Program-made: the position numbers and the translations under genes
Origin: UBA3103 sp002365855
Lineage (GTDB): Bacteria; Bacillota; Desulfotomaculia; Desulfotomaculales; Pelotomaculaceae
Reading direction: 5' to 3'
DNA: 22,510 nucleotides
Assembly (NCBI GenBank): GCA_030627625.1
Contig: DAOURR010000037.1
Span: forward strand, 1-22,510
Shown here: one piece after another, positions 1-7,804 of the stretch
Position numbering within the stretch: the first letter of the stretch is position 1
Layout of the letters: each line of letters begins with the position of its first letter
Notes under the pieces: model-generated
What the model was told of the DNA's origin: nothing
The model's input: the letters and a program-made list of their open reading frames with translations, nothing else
Database searches by the model: none

Positions 1-78
1 GAAGCGCCGTATACCGAACGGTACGTACGGTGCTGTGGGAGGTCGGCTACTCAACTAATGGGTAGCCTCCTACCCGAT
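1..78 (+). mobile_element. 3' end of a group II intron (domains V and VI)
   Basis: Seen in sequence: bases 3-34 fold into a domain V hairpin. It starts with the AGC catalytic triad (3-5), the 9-base arm 3-11 pairs with 26-34 (one G-U), and a short upper stem 13-15/20-22 is capped by a GAAC loop with an unpaired bulge before the distal arm. Bases 37-75 fold into domain VI: 37-42 pairs with 69-75 leaving A72 bulged, and 45-52 pairs with 60-67 around a 7-base loop. The bulged A lies 7 bases from a 3' end reading GAT, which fits the branch-point position and the terminal AY of group II introns. The rest of the intron, including any reverse transcriptase, would lie upstream of the window. The exact 3' splice site (base 78) is inferred from the AY rule. 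The fold resembles bacterial class C introns, but I cannot fix the class from this fragment. Confidence 0.85.
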
Positions 79-110
79 TTGCAATGAATGGGTAGCTTTC
101 CATTTAATAG

Positions 111-139
111 TAATGTATCTAGCGCCAACTGCATAAAAT
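111..139 (+). promoter_or_regulatory. candidate sigma-E promoter for yqfC-yqfD
   Basis: A -10-like CATAAAAT at 132-139 resembles the sigma-E -10 (CATAnnnT) and lies 14 bases after TAATGTA at 111-117, a weak match to the sigma-E -35. In Bacillus subtilis the yqfCD genes are sigma-E dependent, which is why this was searched for. Transcription would start close to base 146, just at the yqfC ribosome binding site. It lies downstream of the intron end, so it would serve yqfC independently of the intron. The match is partial and A+T-rich DNA makes chance hits likely. Confidence 0.3.
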
Positions 140-159
140 TGTGGCAAGGAGGGATCTCT

Positions 160-441
160 ATGGCCTTGCGTGATCTTAGAAAAAAAGTTAGAAAACAATT
201 TGCAGACTTTCTTGAAATTCCAGGGGATATAATGTTGGACCTGCCAAAGATAACACTGGTCGGCAATGTCCAGCTGTTTATCGAAAATCACCGGGGTATA
301 CTCGAATATACACCGGAAGGGATACGAGTAAGTATCGCTGAGGGCGAAGTGGCTGTTACCGGGGAAAATTTGATCCTGCGCAACATTTTGCCGGATGAGC
401 TGTGCGTGGAGGGAAAAATTTTTTCTCTAAAATTCAATTAA
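160..441 (+). CDS. yqfC: sporulation protein YqfC
   Basis: Small protein of 93 residues, the same length as B. subtilis YqfC. The family is known from mother-cell (sigma-E) sporulation regulons and is found next to yqfD; its molecular role is not established. The ATG at 160 is chosen because a strong AAGGAGGG (146-153) sits 6 bases upstream and the resulting length matches the family. An in-frame ATG at 88 would add 24 residues that start within the sequence just after the intron and has no good ribosome binding site. The protein begins MALRDLRKKVRKQ and is mostly beta-prone with no membrane segment. It is followed 32 bases later by yqfD, so the two are probably co-transcribed. Confidence 0.9.
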   Translation: MALRDLRKKVRKQFADFLEIPGDIMLDLPKITLVGNVQLFIENHRGILEYTPEGIRVSIAEGEVAVTGENLILRNILPDELCVEGKIFSLKFN

Positions 442-473
442 AATAATTCAACTCCATCTACGGAGGTTTTTAT

Positions 474-1718
474 ATGTTTGTATTTAAATTGATGTCTTGT
501 ATCCAGGGATACCTGGTCATCCTGGTTACCGGGGAGGCTCCGGAAAAATTTGTGAATATGGCTGCGAGCAGAGGGATTTACCTTTGGGATGTGGCCAGAA
601 CCGGTAGCGGTGCTATTTTGTTGAAAGTTCGCCTGGAAGATGCAAAGCCGCTGCGGCATATTGCCAGGCGTACCGGCTGCAGGTTTAAGATCAAGCAGAG
701 AGTTGGTCTCCCATTTTATTTTGTCAGGCTTCGTCGGAGAAAGGCTTTGGCGCTGGGGATGGTCTTTTTTGTCGCGGCACTTTATCTCCTGTCTTCATTT
801 GTATGGTTTATTGAGGTTAAAGGAAGCGAGCATTTAAGTCCGGAAATGGTTTTACGGGTGGCGTCGGATGCTGGCCTTAGCCGGGGCACTGCAAAATGGA
901 AGATTGATCCGGGCAAGGTGGAGGAAAAAATAATAGAAGGACTGCCTGAAGTGTCATACGCCGGAGTTTATCTCAAGGGAACCAAGGCAACCATTGAGGT
1001 AGCCGAGCGGACCGTACCTGACCAGGAAGATCCGAGGCCGGCACATATCGTATCCACGAAGGCGGGACTGATCAAAGAAATACTGATCTTTAGCGGGTAC
1101 CCTGCGGTGAAAGAAGGTGACACTGTAGTTTCGGGACAGGTCCTTATATCGGGAGTAATACCAGCACCCGAAGAGGCGCCTAAAGACGGGGAAGGAAAGA
1201 AACCTGGAGTCCCGGAGATAATTCAACCTTCCCGCTACGTGCAGGCCAAGGGTATTGTACGGGCCAGGGTCTGGTATGAAGGCTACGGTGAAGCGGAAAT
1301 AATTGAGACGGGAACACGTTTTACAGGTAATGTAAAAACACGTGTCAGTATAAAATCAAAGGACAAGGAAATTATTTTATCTGGCAGCCGGAATATTCCC
1401 TTTGCTCTTTATGAAAATGATGTGCATGTGAAAACAATACCGGAATGGAGGAATATTAACATACCCGTCGAACTAATAACGGTAAAATATCTTGAGCTGA
1501 CCGAATACAGGGACGAGCGTGGACGGGCGGGAGCGTTGAAGTTAGCCGAGGAGCGCGCTCTACATGCGGCGGGCAAGAGTGTTCCAGAAGAAGCTGCTAT
1601 ACAGGAACGGTGGGTGGAGGAGGCTCTAACAGGACAACCTGATAATTTAATGCGGGCAAAGGCTGTGATTGAAACGGTTGAGGATATAGGCAAGAAACAA
1701 TTCTTTTCACCGCAGTAA
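474..1718 (+). CDS. yqfD: sporulation membrane protein YqfD
   Basis: YqfD family protein of 414 residues (B. subtilis YqfD is about 400), a membrane protein needed at the engulfment-to-later stage of sporulation in Bacillus; biochemical function unknown. Residues 1-90 form a cytoplasmic N-terminal domain, residues about 92-113 are one hydrophobic membrane segment, and the remaining 300 residues form a large domain that would lie outside the membrane. Within it an acidic, proline- and lysine-rich stretch (about 228-245) looks like a flexible linker. GGAGG at 462-466 is 7 bases before the ATG. Adjacent yqfC and downstream phoH give the usual clostridial and bacillar order. Confidence 0.9.
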   Translation: MFVFKLMSCIQGYLVILVTGEAPEKFVNMAASRGIYLWDVARTGSGAILLKVRLEDAKPLRHIARRTGCRFKIKQRVGLPFYFVRLRRRKALALGMVFFVAALYLLSSFVWFIEVKGSEHLSPEMVLRVASDAGLSRGTAKWKIDPGKVEEKIIEGLPEVSYAGVYLKGTKATIEVAERTVPDQEDPRPAHIVSTKAGLIKEILIFSGYPAVKEGDTVVSGQVLISGVIPAPEEAPKDGEGKKPGVPEIIQPSRYVQAKGIVRARVWYEGYGEAEIIETGTRFTGNVKTRVSIKSKDKEIILSGSRNIPFALYENDVHVKTIPEWRNINIPVELITVKYLELTEYRDERGRAGALKLAEERALHAAGKSVPEEAAIQERWVEEALTGQPDNLMRAKAVIETVEDIGKKQFFSPQ

Positions 1719-1776
1719 AGTTTATTATTTAACCGGCAGGCAGTATTTGCGAAAATCAAGGGAGGTTTGCCTGATA

Positions 1777-2733
1777 TTGGCAGAACGATCTGATGCAAGG
1801 GTTGAGCTGGATGATATCGTCGCTGCGGCAGAAATATTCGGAAGGAACGACGAGCACCTGGCACAGTTGGAGAAAACTCTGGGAGTCCGGTTTACGGCGA
1901 GAGGCCAGGAACTGGTTATTTCCGGTGACGCGGAAAGAGTTGAGCAGGCCCAGGAAGTTCTAGCCCAGATGCAGAAATTTTACAGCGCCGGGAACAGGTT
2001 GACCGCCCAGGAAGTCGGGTACGCCATCAGGTCTGCGCAGAGAGGCATAAAAAACGCCCTCGAAAGTCTGGCTAAAGACGTAACTCTGGTCACCCCCCGC
2101 GGGAAACAGGTTAAACCAAAAACCAGAGGCCAGCAGAAATATGTTGATACAATTAAGAATCACGATGTGGTGTTCGCCATTGGTCCTGCGGGTACAGGCA
2201 AGACCTACCTGGCAGTGGTTATGGCTATTAAGGCTCTTCGCAACAAGGATGTCGACAGGTTGGTCCTAACCCGCCCGGCCGTGGAGGCGGGAGAAAAGCT
2301 CGGATTTTTGCCCGGTGACCTGCAGGAAAAGATTGACCCCTACCTTCGCCCGCTCTACGATAGTCTTTATGATATTCTGGGAGTAGATAATACCTTAAAA
2401 TACCTGGAGAAAAATGTGATTGAGATAGCTCCTTTGGCATATATGCGAGGGAGAACCTTGGAGGACTCGTTTATTATTCTAGACGAGGCTCAGAATACAA
2501 CCCCCGAGCAGATGAAGATGTTTTTAACCCGTCTTGGATTCGGATCTAAAGCAATCATAACAGGTGATATCACCCAGATCGACCTGCCAAAAGGACAGGT
2601 GTCAGGCCTGATTAACGCGATAACGGTATTAAAAGATATAAATGGTTTGAGTATTCACACCATGACCGGGGAAGATATTGTACGACACCCCCTCGTGGAA
2701 GAAATTATCAGGGCTTATGAAAAAGTAAAGTAA
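1777..2733 (+). CDS. phoH: PhoH-like ATPase (PhoL type)
   Basis: PhoH-family P-loop NTPase, probably cytoplasmic; thought to be linked to RNA metabolism because it is so often next to ybeY, but the substrate is not settled. A KH-like N-terminal region (first about 100 residues) precedes the ATPase domain. The Walker A motif GPAGTGKT is encoded near 2184-2207, and the Walker B-like FIILDEAQN near 2470-2496. The start is taken as TTG 1777, behind AAGGGAGG (1758-1765); this gives 318 residues, essentially the length of B. subtilis PhoL. The spacing of 11 bases is long. A further in-frame TTG at 1747 would place the Shine-Dalgarno inside the gene, so it is less likely. CTG 1771 would have better spacing but is a rare start. 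Confidence 0.92.
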   Translation: MAERSDARVELDDIVAAAEIFGRNDEHLAQLEKTLGVRFTARGQELVISGDAERVEQAQEVLAQMQKFYSAGNRLTAQEVGYAIRSAQRGIKNALESLAKDVTLVTPRGKQVKPKTRGQQKYVDTIKNHDVVFAIGPAGTGKTYLAVVMAIKALRNKDVDRLVLTRPAVEAGEKLGFLPGDLQEKIDPYLRPLYDSLYDILGVDNTLKYLEKNVIEIAPLAYMRGRTLEDSFIILDEAQNTTPEQMKMFLTRLGFGSKAIITGDITQIDLPKGQVSGLINAITVLKDINGLSIHTMTGEDIVRHPLVEEIIRAYEKVK

Positions 2734-2760
2734 AGCCGGCTGGTTGTTTTAACATTGATT

Positions 2761-2796
2761 AAGATATAAAATTAATACCCGGGGCCGTAATATCTT
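2761..2796. repeat. inverted repeat in the phoH-pgpH gap
   Basis: AAGATAT (2761-2767) and ATATCTT (2790-2796) are perfect 7-base inverted repeats separated by 22 bases in the 107-base gap between phoH and pgpH. There is no T run after it, so it is not a terminator. It could be a protein-binding site or simply chance in A+T-rich DNA. No convincing sigma-A promoter was found in this gap. Confidence 0.3.
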
Positions 2797-2840
2797 AAAC
2801 GGCTTCCAGGTAGAGCGGTACTATAGAGGAGTGATTACCC

Positions 2841-5021
2841 ATGCTCTTATTTAGCAGGGTAAGAGATAAGTTTAGAGCCGCCCTGTCCTTGTTGACGAAG
2901 CAGCGTAAGGTGCGTAGGGGCAGTGCGGCAGTTTTGTTTTTGCTGCTGATTACCCTGATTATGGCTGTTGAATTTGTACCTGAAAATAACGCGCTGGTAG
3001 TTGGGCAGGTATCCCCCAAAACTTTTAAAGCGCAGAAAAGCATTGTTTTTGAGGACAAGCTCAAAACATCAGATCAGCGACGCCTTGCCGCCGAAACTGT
3101 GGACAAGGTCTATGCAAAGGACCCGCAGGTGGGTATTGCCGTTCAGAAGGATATTTCCGACCTGATGGGAAAAATCCGCAGTATACAGGGAGATCCTGGC
3201 CTGGACAGAGACGGTAAGGTTTTAGAGCTTCACTCAGTTATGACGTTTATAGTGAGTGAAGAAGATCTCGGCAATTTGGCTGAGGCCTCTCCAACCTATA
3301 CGCAGCAGGTTGAAAACTCATTAAAGAGTATGGTTTCAGGGTCTATGGAAGATGGAGAAGGCATCACTCAGGAACGTCTGGAAGAGTCGAAGAGAACTTT
3401 AAACGGTCAGATCGTGAGGATGGTTCTGCCCCAACACTATGAGAATCTGTCCAAGGGTATTGTTGAACTTTACCTGCGGCCAAATGCCTTTATAAACTAT
3501 GAAGTTACTAAGCAAAAACAGGATGAGGCCATGGCGGCGGTTCCTCCTGTGATGGTATCCGTCAAGGAAGGCGAAAAAATAATCGGTGAAAGCGAAGTAG
3601 TCACCGATGAGCACATGGCCAAGCTCCTGGCGCTCGGTCTTACCCGTCCGAAGCTTCCCTTAACAACGATATTGGGTATAATTCTGCTGATCGGTCTATT
3701 GATGGTGATCGTTCTCCTTTACCTCTATCAGCAAAACCGGGAAATATATGAACATGCCGGGCACCTGTATCTGCTTGGTATGATTGTGATTGTGGTTCTG
3801 GCAGTGGGAAAGGCGATTATAGCCATCAATGTCGTCCAGTGGCCTGAATTTGGGGCACAGTTCGGCTATATGGTGCCTTTGGCCGCAGCCGGCATGCTTA
3901 TTGCCATCCTTTTGGATTCCCGCCTGGCAGTGCTGGTGGTTGCGATAATGAGCCTGATGCTCGGGGTTATGACCGGTAATCAGCTGCGCTTTGGAATAGT
4001 GGGGCTGATCGGCGGGATCACTGGAGTTTACAGTGTGTCCAAGCTCAGCCAGCGTGGTGACCTGGTACGTGCCGGTATTTATACCAGCGGCGCAAATGTG
4101 GCGGCTATCTTTGTCGTCGGTATGGTCAGCGGGACTCCACTGCCGCTGCTGATCTCCTCCAGCCTGGCTCTGGGTGTAATCAACGGCATCCTTTCTTCGA
4201 TCCTAACCAACGGTTCCCTGCCTTTTCTGGAGAACACCTTTCGCATCACATCAGCTGTCAGGTTACTTGAGCTTTCCCACCCCAACAATTTTCTGCTGAA
4301 AAGTCTTCTTATAGAAGCTCCGGGGTCATACCACCACAGCATTATTGTGGGTAATCTGGCTGAGTCCGCAGCTGACGCTGTCGGGGGAGATTCCCTGCTG
4401 GTAAGGGTGGGCGCGTATTACCATGATATAGGTAAAAGCAAGAGGCCTTACTTTTTCATTGAAAACCAAATGACCTGCGATAATCCCCACGATAAAATTG
4501 CCCCGTCTTTAAGCACATTGATCCTGACGTCCCATGTCAAGGACGGGGTTGAGATGGCCAGGGAGCAAAAACTGCCTCAGGGCATTATTGACATCATTGA
4601 ACAGCACCACGGAACCAGCCTGGTCAGTTACTTCTATCACAAGGCTCTGGAATCCGACCGGACCGAGACGGTTACCGAGGAGGAATACAGGTATGAAGGC
4701 CCCAAGCCGCAGACGAGAGAGGCCGCCATTGTTATGCTGGCCGACGCAGTGGAGGCTGCGGTGCGTTCCGTGCAGAACCCAACTACGGGGCGGGTGGAAG
4801 GCCTGGTGCGAAAGATAATTAAAGATAAACTTAACGACGGGCAGCTCGAAGAGTGCGATCTGACCTTTAAAGACCTGAATGTTATTGCCAATTCTTTTGT
4901 CAGGGTGCTTTCTGGGATTTTCCATAACCGGATAGAATACCCTGATATGGCACAGGAACTTGAGAGGAGAAAAAAGAATGTCGGTTCTCGTAAGCAACTT
5001 GCAGGAAAAAGTGGCAGTTGA
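2841..5021 (+). CDS. pgpH: 7TM-HD domain cyclic-di-AMP phosphodiesterase, PgpH family
   Basis: Integral membrane HD-domain protein of 726 residues (B. subtilis YqfF is about 711). Listeria PgpH hydrolyses c-di-AMP to pApA. Domain order: one N-terminal membrane segment (about 28-46), an extracytoplasmic 7TMR-HDED-type region (about 50-275), seven membrane segments (about 277-460), and a cytoplasmic HD domain (about 480-690). Metal-binding candidates are H498/H499 in SYHHS, the HD pair H528-D529 in YYHDIGK, and H589/H590 in EQHHGT, so the catalytic set looks intact. AGAGGAG (2825-2831) lies 9 bases before the ATG. The last 44 bases overlap ybeY, suggesting translational coupling. No unusual substitutions were seen. 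Confidence 0.93.
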   Translation: MLLFSRVRDKFRAALSLLTKQRKVRRGSAAVLFLLLITLIMAVEFVPENNALVVGQVSPKTFKAQKSIVFEDKLKTSDQRRLAAETVDKVYAKDPQVGIAVQKDISDLMGKIRSIQGDPGLDRDGKVLELHSVMTFIVSEEDLGNLAEASPTYTQQVENSLKSMVSGSMEDGEGITQERLEESKRTLNGQIVRMVLPQHYENLSKGIVELYLRPNAFINYEVTKQKQDEAMAAVPPVMVSVKEGEKIIGESEVVTDEHMAKLLALGLTRPKLPLTTILGIILLIGLLMVIVLLYLYQQNREIYEHAGHLYLLGMIVIVVLAVGKAIIAINVVQWPEFGAQFGYMVPLAAAGMLIAILLDSRLAVLVVAIMSLMLGVMTGNQLRFGIVGLIGGITGVYSVSKLSQRGDLVRAGIYTSGANVAAIFVVGMVSGTPLPLLISSSLALGVINGILSSILTNGSLPFLENTFRITSAVRLLELSHPNNFLLKSLLIEAPGSYHHSIIVGNLAESAADAVGGDSLLVRVGAYYHDIGKSKRPYFFIENQMTCDNPHDKIAPSLSTLILTSHVKDGVEMAREQKLPQGIIDIIEQHHGTSLVSYFYHKALESDRTETVTEEEYRYEGPKPQTREAAIVMLADAVEAAVRSVQNPTTGRVEGLVRKIIKDKLNDGQLEECDLTFKDLNVIANSFVRVLSGIFHNRIEYPDMAQELERRKKNVGSRKQLAGKSGS

Positions 5022-5436
5022 TGATAAAACAGCTGATTTTCTGGCCGGCGCTGCAGGTGAAGCCCTGAAAAGCTCCGGGTATTCGCAAGAGGCTGAAGTT
5101 AGCCTGGTATTCGTTGACGATGCCTATATGCAGAGTTTGAATCAAGAATATCGTAATGTAGACAGCCCTACTGATGTGCTGTCTTTTGCCCTGCAGGAAG
5201 GGGAGCCCTGCCCTGACGGTGGAGAAGCTGTTATCCTGGGAGATGTGGTAGTATCTCTTGAGGCGGCCGAAAGGCAGGCGAAGGAGTATGGGCACAGCTT
5301 CATCCGTGAAGCAGCATTCCTGACTGTGCACGGTGTACTTCACCTGCTCGGGCATGACCACCAGGACGAGGAGGACAGCAGGGCGATGCGTCTAAAAGAA
5401 GAGGAAACCCTTAAGCGTTTAGGCTTGGGCAGATGA
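4978..5436 (+). CDS. ybeY: endoribonuclease YbeY (rRNA maturation factor)
   Basis: Zinc-dependent single-strand RNase of 152 residues, involved in 16S rRNA 3' maturation and 70S quality control. The defining metal motif is present near the C terminus: HGVLHLLGHDH at residues 118-128, with H118, H122 and H128 as ligands; SPTDVLSF (63-70) is the other conserved block. The ATG at 4978 is preferred: AGGAG (4965-4969) sits 8 bases upstream. An in-frame TTG at 4960 would put that site inside the gene. The gene starts inside the 3' end of pgpH (44-base overlap). The order phoH, pgpH, ybeY, kinase, cdd, era is standard for Firmicutes. Confidence 0.95.
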   Translation: MSVLVSNLQEKVAVDDKTADFLAGAAGEALKSSGYSQEAEVSLVFVDDAYMQSLNQEYRNVDSPTDVLSFALQEGEPCPDGGEAVILGDVVVSLEAAERQAKEYGHSFIREAAFLTVHGVLHLLGHDHQDEEDSRAMRLKEEETLKRLGLGR

Positions 5437-5496
5437 GATTATCTTAACGCACATTCAACTCTCCAATTCTAACATGGAACCGAGGTAGGTGGCCCC

Positions 5497-6198
5497 ATGA
5501 GCCTGCGCAGGCTTTTAGACAGCTTTAATTACGCCGTGGCCGGTATAGTGCACTCTCTAAGGACGCAGAGAAATATGCGCATCCACATCTGCGCCGCTCT
5601 TTTGGTGCTGTTTGCGGCGCTGTTCCTTAAGCTCACTTCCTATGACCTGCTATTGCTGTTCTTCGCGATCACCTTAGTAATCATGGCCGAGATGTTCAAC
5701 ACCTCTATTGAGACGGTCGTTGACTTGAATACCAGGGAAATTCATCCGCTGGCCAGGGTCGCAAAAAACGTGGCTGCCGGTGCGGTGCTGATAGCTACGC
5801 TTAACTCCTTAGTAGTGGCATATATCGTTATTTATCCTCATTTAGAAGATTTTTCTTTTTCAATTAGTCCAAAAATAAAGGATGCACCACTTTCAATAAC
5901 TCTGGCTGCTTTTATCCTGGTAATTGTGCTGGTCGGGATGGGCAAGGCCAACAGCGGTAAAGGAATATTTGTAAAGGGGGGGCTGCCCAGCGGACACACT
6001 GCGGTAGCGTTTGCAGGAGTTACGGCGATTGTCCTGCTCACCGGCAATGCCCTGGTGGCAACTGTTGCGGTTGTAATGGCCCTCCTGGTAGCTCACAGCA
6101 GGCTGGATACTGGTGTTCACACACTTTTTGAGGTTATCATGGGAGCGTCACTGGGTATACTGGCAACCCTGCTGGTTTTTCGCCTGGCGGGGTGGTAG
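5497..6198 (+). CDS. undecaprenol/diacylglycerol kinase fused to a PAP2 phosphatase
   Basis: A 233-residue membrane protein with two domains. Residues 1-115 are a DgkA/UdpK-type lipid kinase with three membrane segments and the core AEMFNTSIETVVD (64-76). Residues about 130-233 are a PAP2 domain with PSGH (164-167) and SRLDTGVH (201-208). Both activities could feed undecaprenyl phosphate, from undecaprenol and from its diphosphate. Ungapped alignment to E. coli DgkA keeps the equivalents of E69, N72, E76 and K94 (E65, N68, E72, K90), but the E28 and D95 positions are Q24 and N91. In the PAP2 half the usual motif-1 Arg-Pro is absent and the motif-3 Asp is E212. These may be subfamily traits, so either activity may be altered. 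Start ATG follows GAGGTAGGTGG (5482-5492). It keeps the standard place of dgkA between ybeY and cdd. Confidence 0.88.
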   Translation: MSLRRLLDSFNYAVAGIVHSLRTQRNMRIHICAALLVLFAALFLKLTSYDLLLLFFAITLVIMAEMFNTSIETVVDLNTREIHPLARVAKNVAAGAVLIATLNSLVVAYIVIYPHLEDFSFSISPKIKDAPLSITLAAFILVIVLVGMGKANSGKGIFVKGGLPSGHTAVAFAGVTAIVLLTGNALVATVAVVMALLVAHSRLDTGVHTLFEVIMGASLGILATLLVFRLAGW

Positions 6199-6362
6199 CA
6201 TGAAACCAGAAAATTACGATTAAAAATAAATCCTGTAAATTTCACTGGTATGCCCTAAGTGTTCATGGTACATATAATAATTCAACCAAGGGGTTATATT
6301 AGAGCTGAGGCAGCCGGTTACGAGCTCTTCCATCCGGCGGAGAGGATAAGGTGGCGACTTAG

Positions 6363-6824
6363 ATGATTTTTCCTGTTGAAAAGCTGATTAGCGCTGCATC
6401 AGCGGCGCGGGAAAGGGCCTATGCGCCGTATTCAAACTTCAGCGTGGGCGCGGCCATCCTCACCAGGGAAGGCCGCTATTATACAGGCTGCAACGTGGAA
6501 AACAGTTCTTTCGGACTGACGTGCTGCGCCGAAAGAGTTGCACTTTTTAAAGCCGTCTCCAATGGGGAAAGAAATTTTGAAGCTATAGCAATAACAGCCG
6601 GCACTGATGATCACTGTGCGCCATGCGGCGCATGCCGCCAGGCCCTGGCGGAATTCGGGGCGGAGATCAAAGTATTTATGGTAAACAGGCTTGGGGATTA
6701 CCGCATGCAGACGGTTTCCGAACTTCTTCCCTCCGTATTTGGCAAAAATGCTCTCACTGCTGGAAGCATCGAAATATCAGACAAAAAGTCCATTGACAGT
6801 TTGATTGAGCCGGTCAACCGTTAA
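6363..6824 (+). CDS. cdd: cytidine deaminase
   Basis: Deaminates cytidine and deoxycytidine to (deoxy)uridine in pyrimidine salvage; small homotetrameric zinc type, cytoplasmic. Catalytic motif TCCAE places C55 and E57 in the active site, with C88 and C91 of PCGAC completing the zinc site; NVENSS (44-49) is the substrate-binding block. At 153 residues it is about 15-20 longer than typical because of a C-terminal tail after the LLP block, which lacks recognisable motifs. The 164-base gap upstream holds a perfect TATAAT at 6273-6278 but no matching -35, so I do not call a promoter. AAGGTGG (6348-6354) is 8 bases before the ATG. Confidence 0.94.
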   Translation: MIFPVEKLISAASAARERAYAPYSNFSVGAAILTREGRYYTGCNVENSSFGLTCCAERVALFKAVSNGERNFEAIAITAGTDDHCAPCGACRQALAEFGAEIKVFMVNRLGDYRMQTVSELLPSVFGKNALTAGSIEISDKKSIDSLIEPVNR

Positions 6825-6879
6825 AGAACTCTGAACATACAAATCCTGGCTCAAAGCATGGTTAAAAAGGGTGGTTCGT

Positions 6880-7782
6880 TTGGCAGAAAAAAAGTTTAAA
6901 TCTGGTTTTGTGTCCATAGTAGGAAGGACTAACGTGGGCAAATCAACTTTACTGAATAAGATTATGGGCAAAAAGGTCGCTATTGTTTCTGATAAGCCCC
7001 AGACTACCAGAAATAAGATTCTCTGTGTTCTCAACCGGGATGACTCCCAGGTTATTTTTTTGGACACGCCTGGTTTTCATAAGCCAAAGCACAGGCTTGG
7101 TGAACAGCTGGTAGAAGTAGCTTTGAGGACACTGCGCGAAGTTGATTCAGTCCTGTTCCTGGTGGAGGCCAATCAGCCACCGGGGCCCGGTGATAATTAT
7201 ATTATCAGGCAGTTTGAGGGACTCAGCACCCCCGTCCTGCTAGTTATCAACAAGATTGACCTGATTAAAAGGGAGTCGCTGCTGCCTCTGATTGATCAGT
7301 ACAGCCGGCTGTACAGTTTTTCAGAAATCATACCGGTGTCGGCAGCAACAGGGGAAAACCTGGACAACTTGTTGGATGCGGCAATCAAATACCTTCCATT
7401 GGGACCGGAATACTATCCGGAAGGGATGGTCACGGACAGGCCGGAAAGCTTTATTATGGCGGAAATAATCCGTGAAAAGGTGCTGAAGCTTACCGGACAG
7501 GAAGTGCCTCATTCTGTGGCAGTGGTGATCGAAGACTTAACAGAGCAACCCAATCAGGTTATTGCAGTCCGTGCGGTTGTTTACACTGAGAGAGAATCAC
7601 AGAAGGGTATCCTCATCGGCAGGGAAGGACAGATGCTTAAAAAAATAGGCCAGATGGCAAGGGTAGAAATGGAGAGTTTGCTGGGCTCGAAAATCTTTCT
7701 TGAATTATGGGTTAAGGTCAGGCCGGGCTGGAGGAATAAGGAGTCGCTTCTGCACAACCTGGGTTACCTGGAAAAGGACTGA
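6880..7782 (+). CDS. era: GTPase Era
   Basis: Essential GTPase that binds the 3' end of 16S rRNA during 30S assembly. The G domain comes first: G1 GRTNVGKS (15-22), switch-I threonines in KPQTTRNK (39-46), G3 DTPG (62-65) and G4 NKID (124-127). A C-terminal KH RNA-binding domain holds GREGQMLKKIG. Length from TTG 6880 is 300 residues, the family norm (B. subtilis 301). The TTG is preferred because AAGGGTGG (6867-6874) lies 5 bases upstream; GTG 6871 would overlap that site. G1 has Thr where most Era proteins have Pro (GRPNVGKS), a minor change outside the catalytic Lys-Ser. It is 22 bases before recO. Confidence 0.96.
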   Translation: MAEKKFKSGFVSIVGRTNVGKSTLLNKIMGKKVAIVSDKPQTTRNKILCVLNRDDSQVIFLDTPGFHKPKHRLGEQLVEVALRTLREVDSVLFLVEANQPPGPGDNYIIRQFEGLSTPVLLVINKIDLIKRESLLPLIDQYSRLYSFSEIIPVSAATGENLDNLLDAAIKYLPLGPEYYPEGMVTDRPESFIMAEIIREKVLKLTGQEVPHSVAVVIEDLTEQPNQVIAVRAVVYTERESQKGILIGREGQMLKKIGQMARVEMESLLGSKIFLELWVKVRPGWRNKESLLHNLGYLEKD

Positions 7783-7804
7783 TAAATATTATTGGAGAGC
7801 TAAG

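Noticed and set aside
88..159. In-frame ATG at 88 that would lengthen YqfC by 24 residues
   Set aside because: It lacks a ribosome site, while ATG 160 has AAGGAGGG at ideal spacing and gives the exact family length of 93.
1409..1864. Long open frame on the minus strand across the yqfD-phoH junction (151 codons)
   Set aside because: It lies antisense to the 3' end of yqfD and start of phoH, has no recognisable motif and low-complexity Ser/Arg-rich composition, as expected of a shadow frame.
4509..5361. Two long minus-strand frames (4509-4997 and 4900-5361)
   Set aside because: They are antisense to the HD domain of pgpH and to ybeY, which are clearly coding on the + strand; no family resemblance and no ribosome sites.
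6200..6223. Seven-codon ORF (ATG to TAA) right after the kinase-PAP2 gene
   Set aside because: Too short to support as a gene and without a separate ribosome site; nothing else coding was seen in the 164-base gap.
6273..6278. Perfect TATAAT upstream of cdd
   Set aside because: No -35-like hexamer at 16-18 bases upstream and no extended -10 TG, so a promoter cannot be supported.
7700..7804. 35-codon upstream extension of recO
   Set aside because: It overlaps the era coding sequence; ATG 7805 has a good ribosome site and matches the RecO N terminus.
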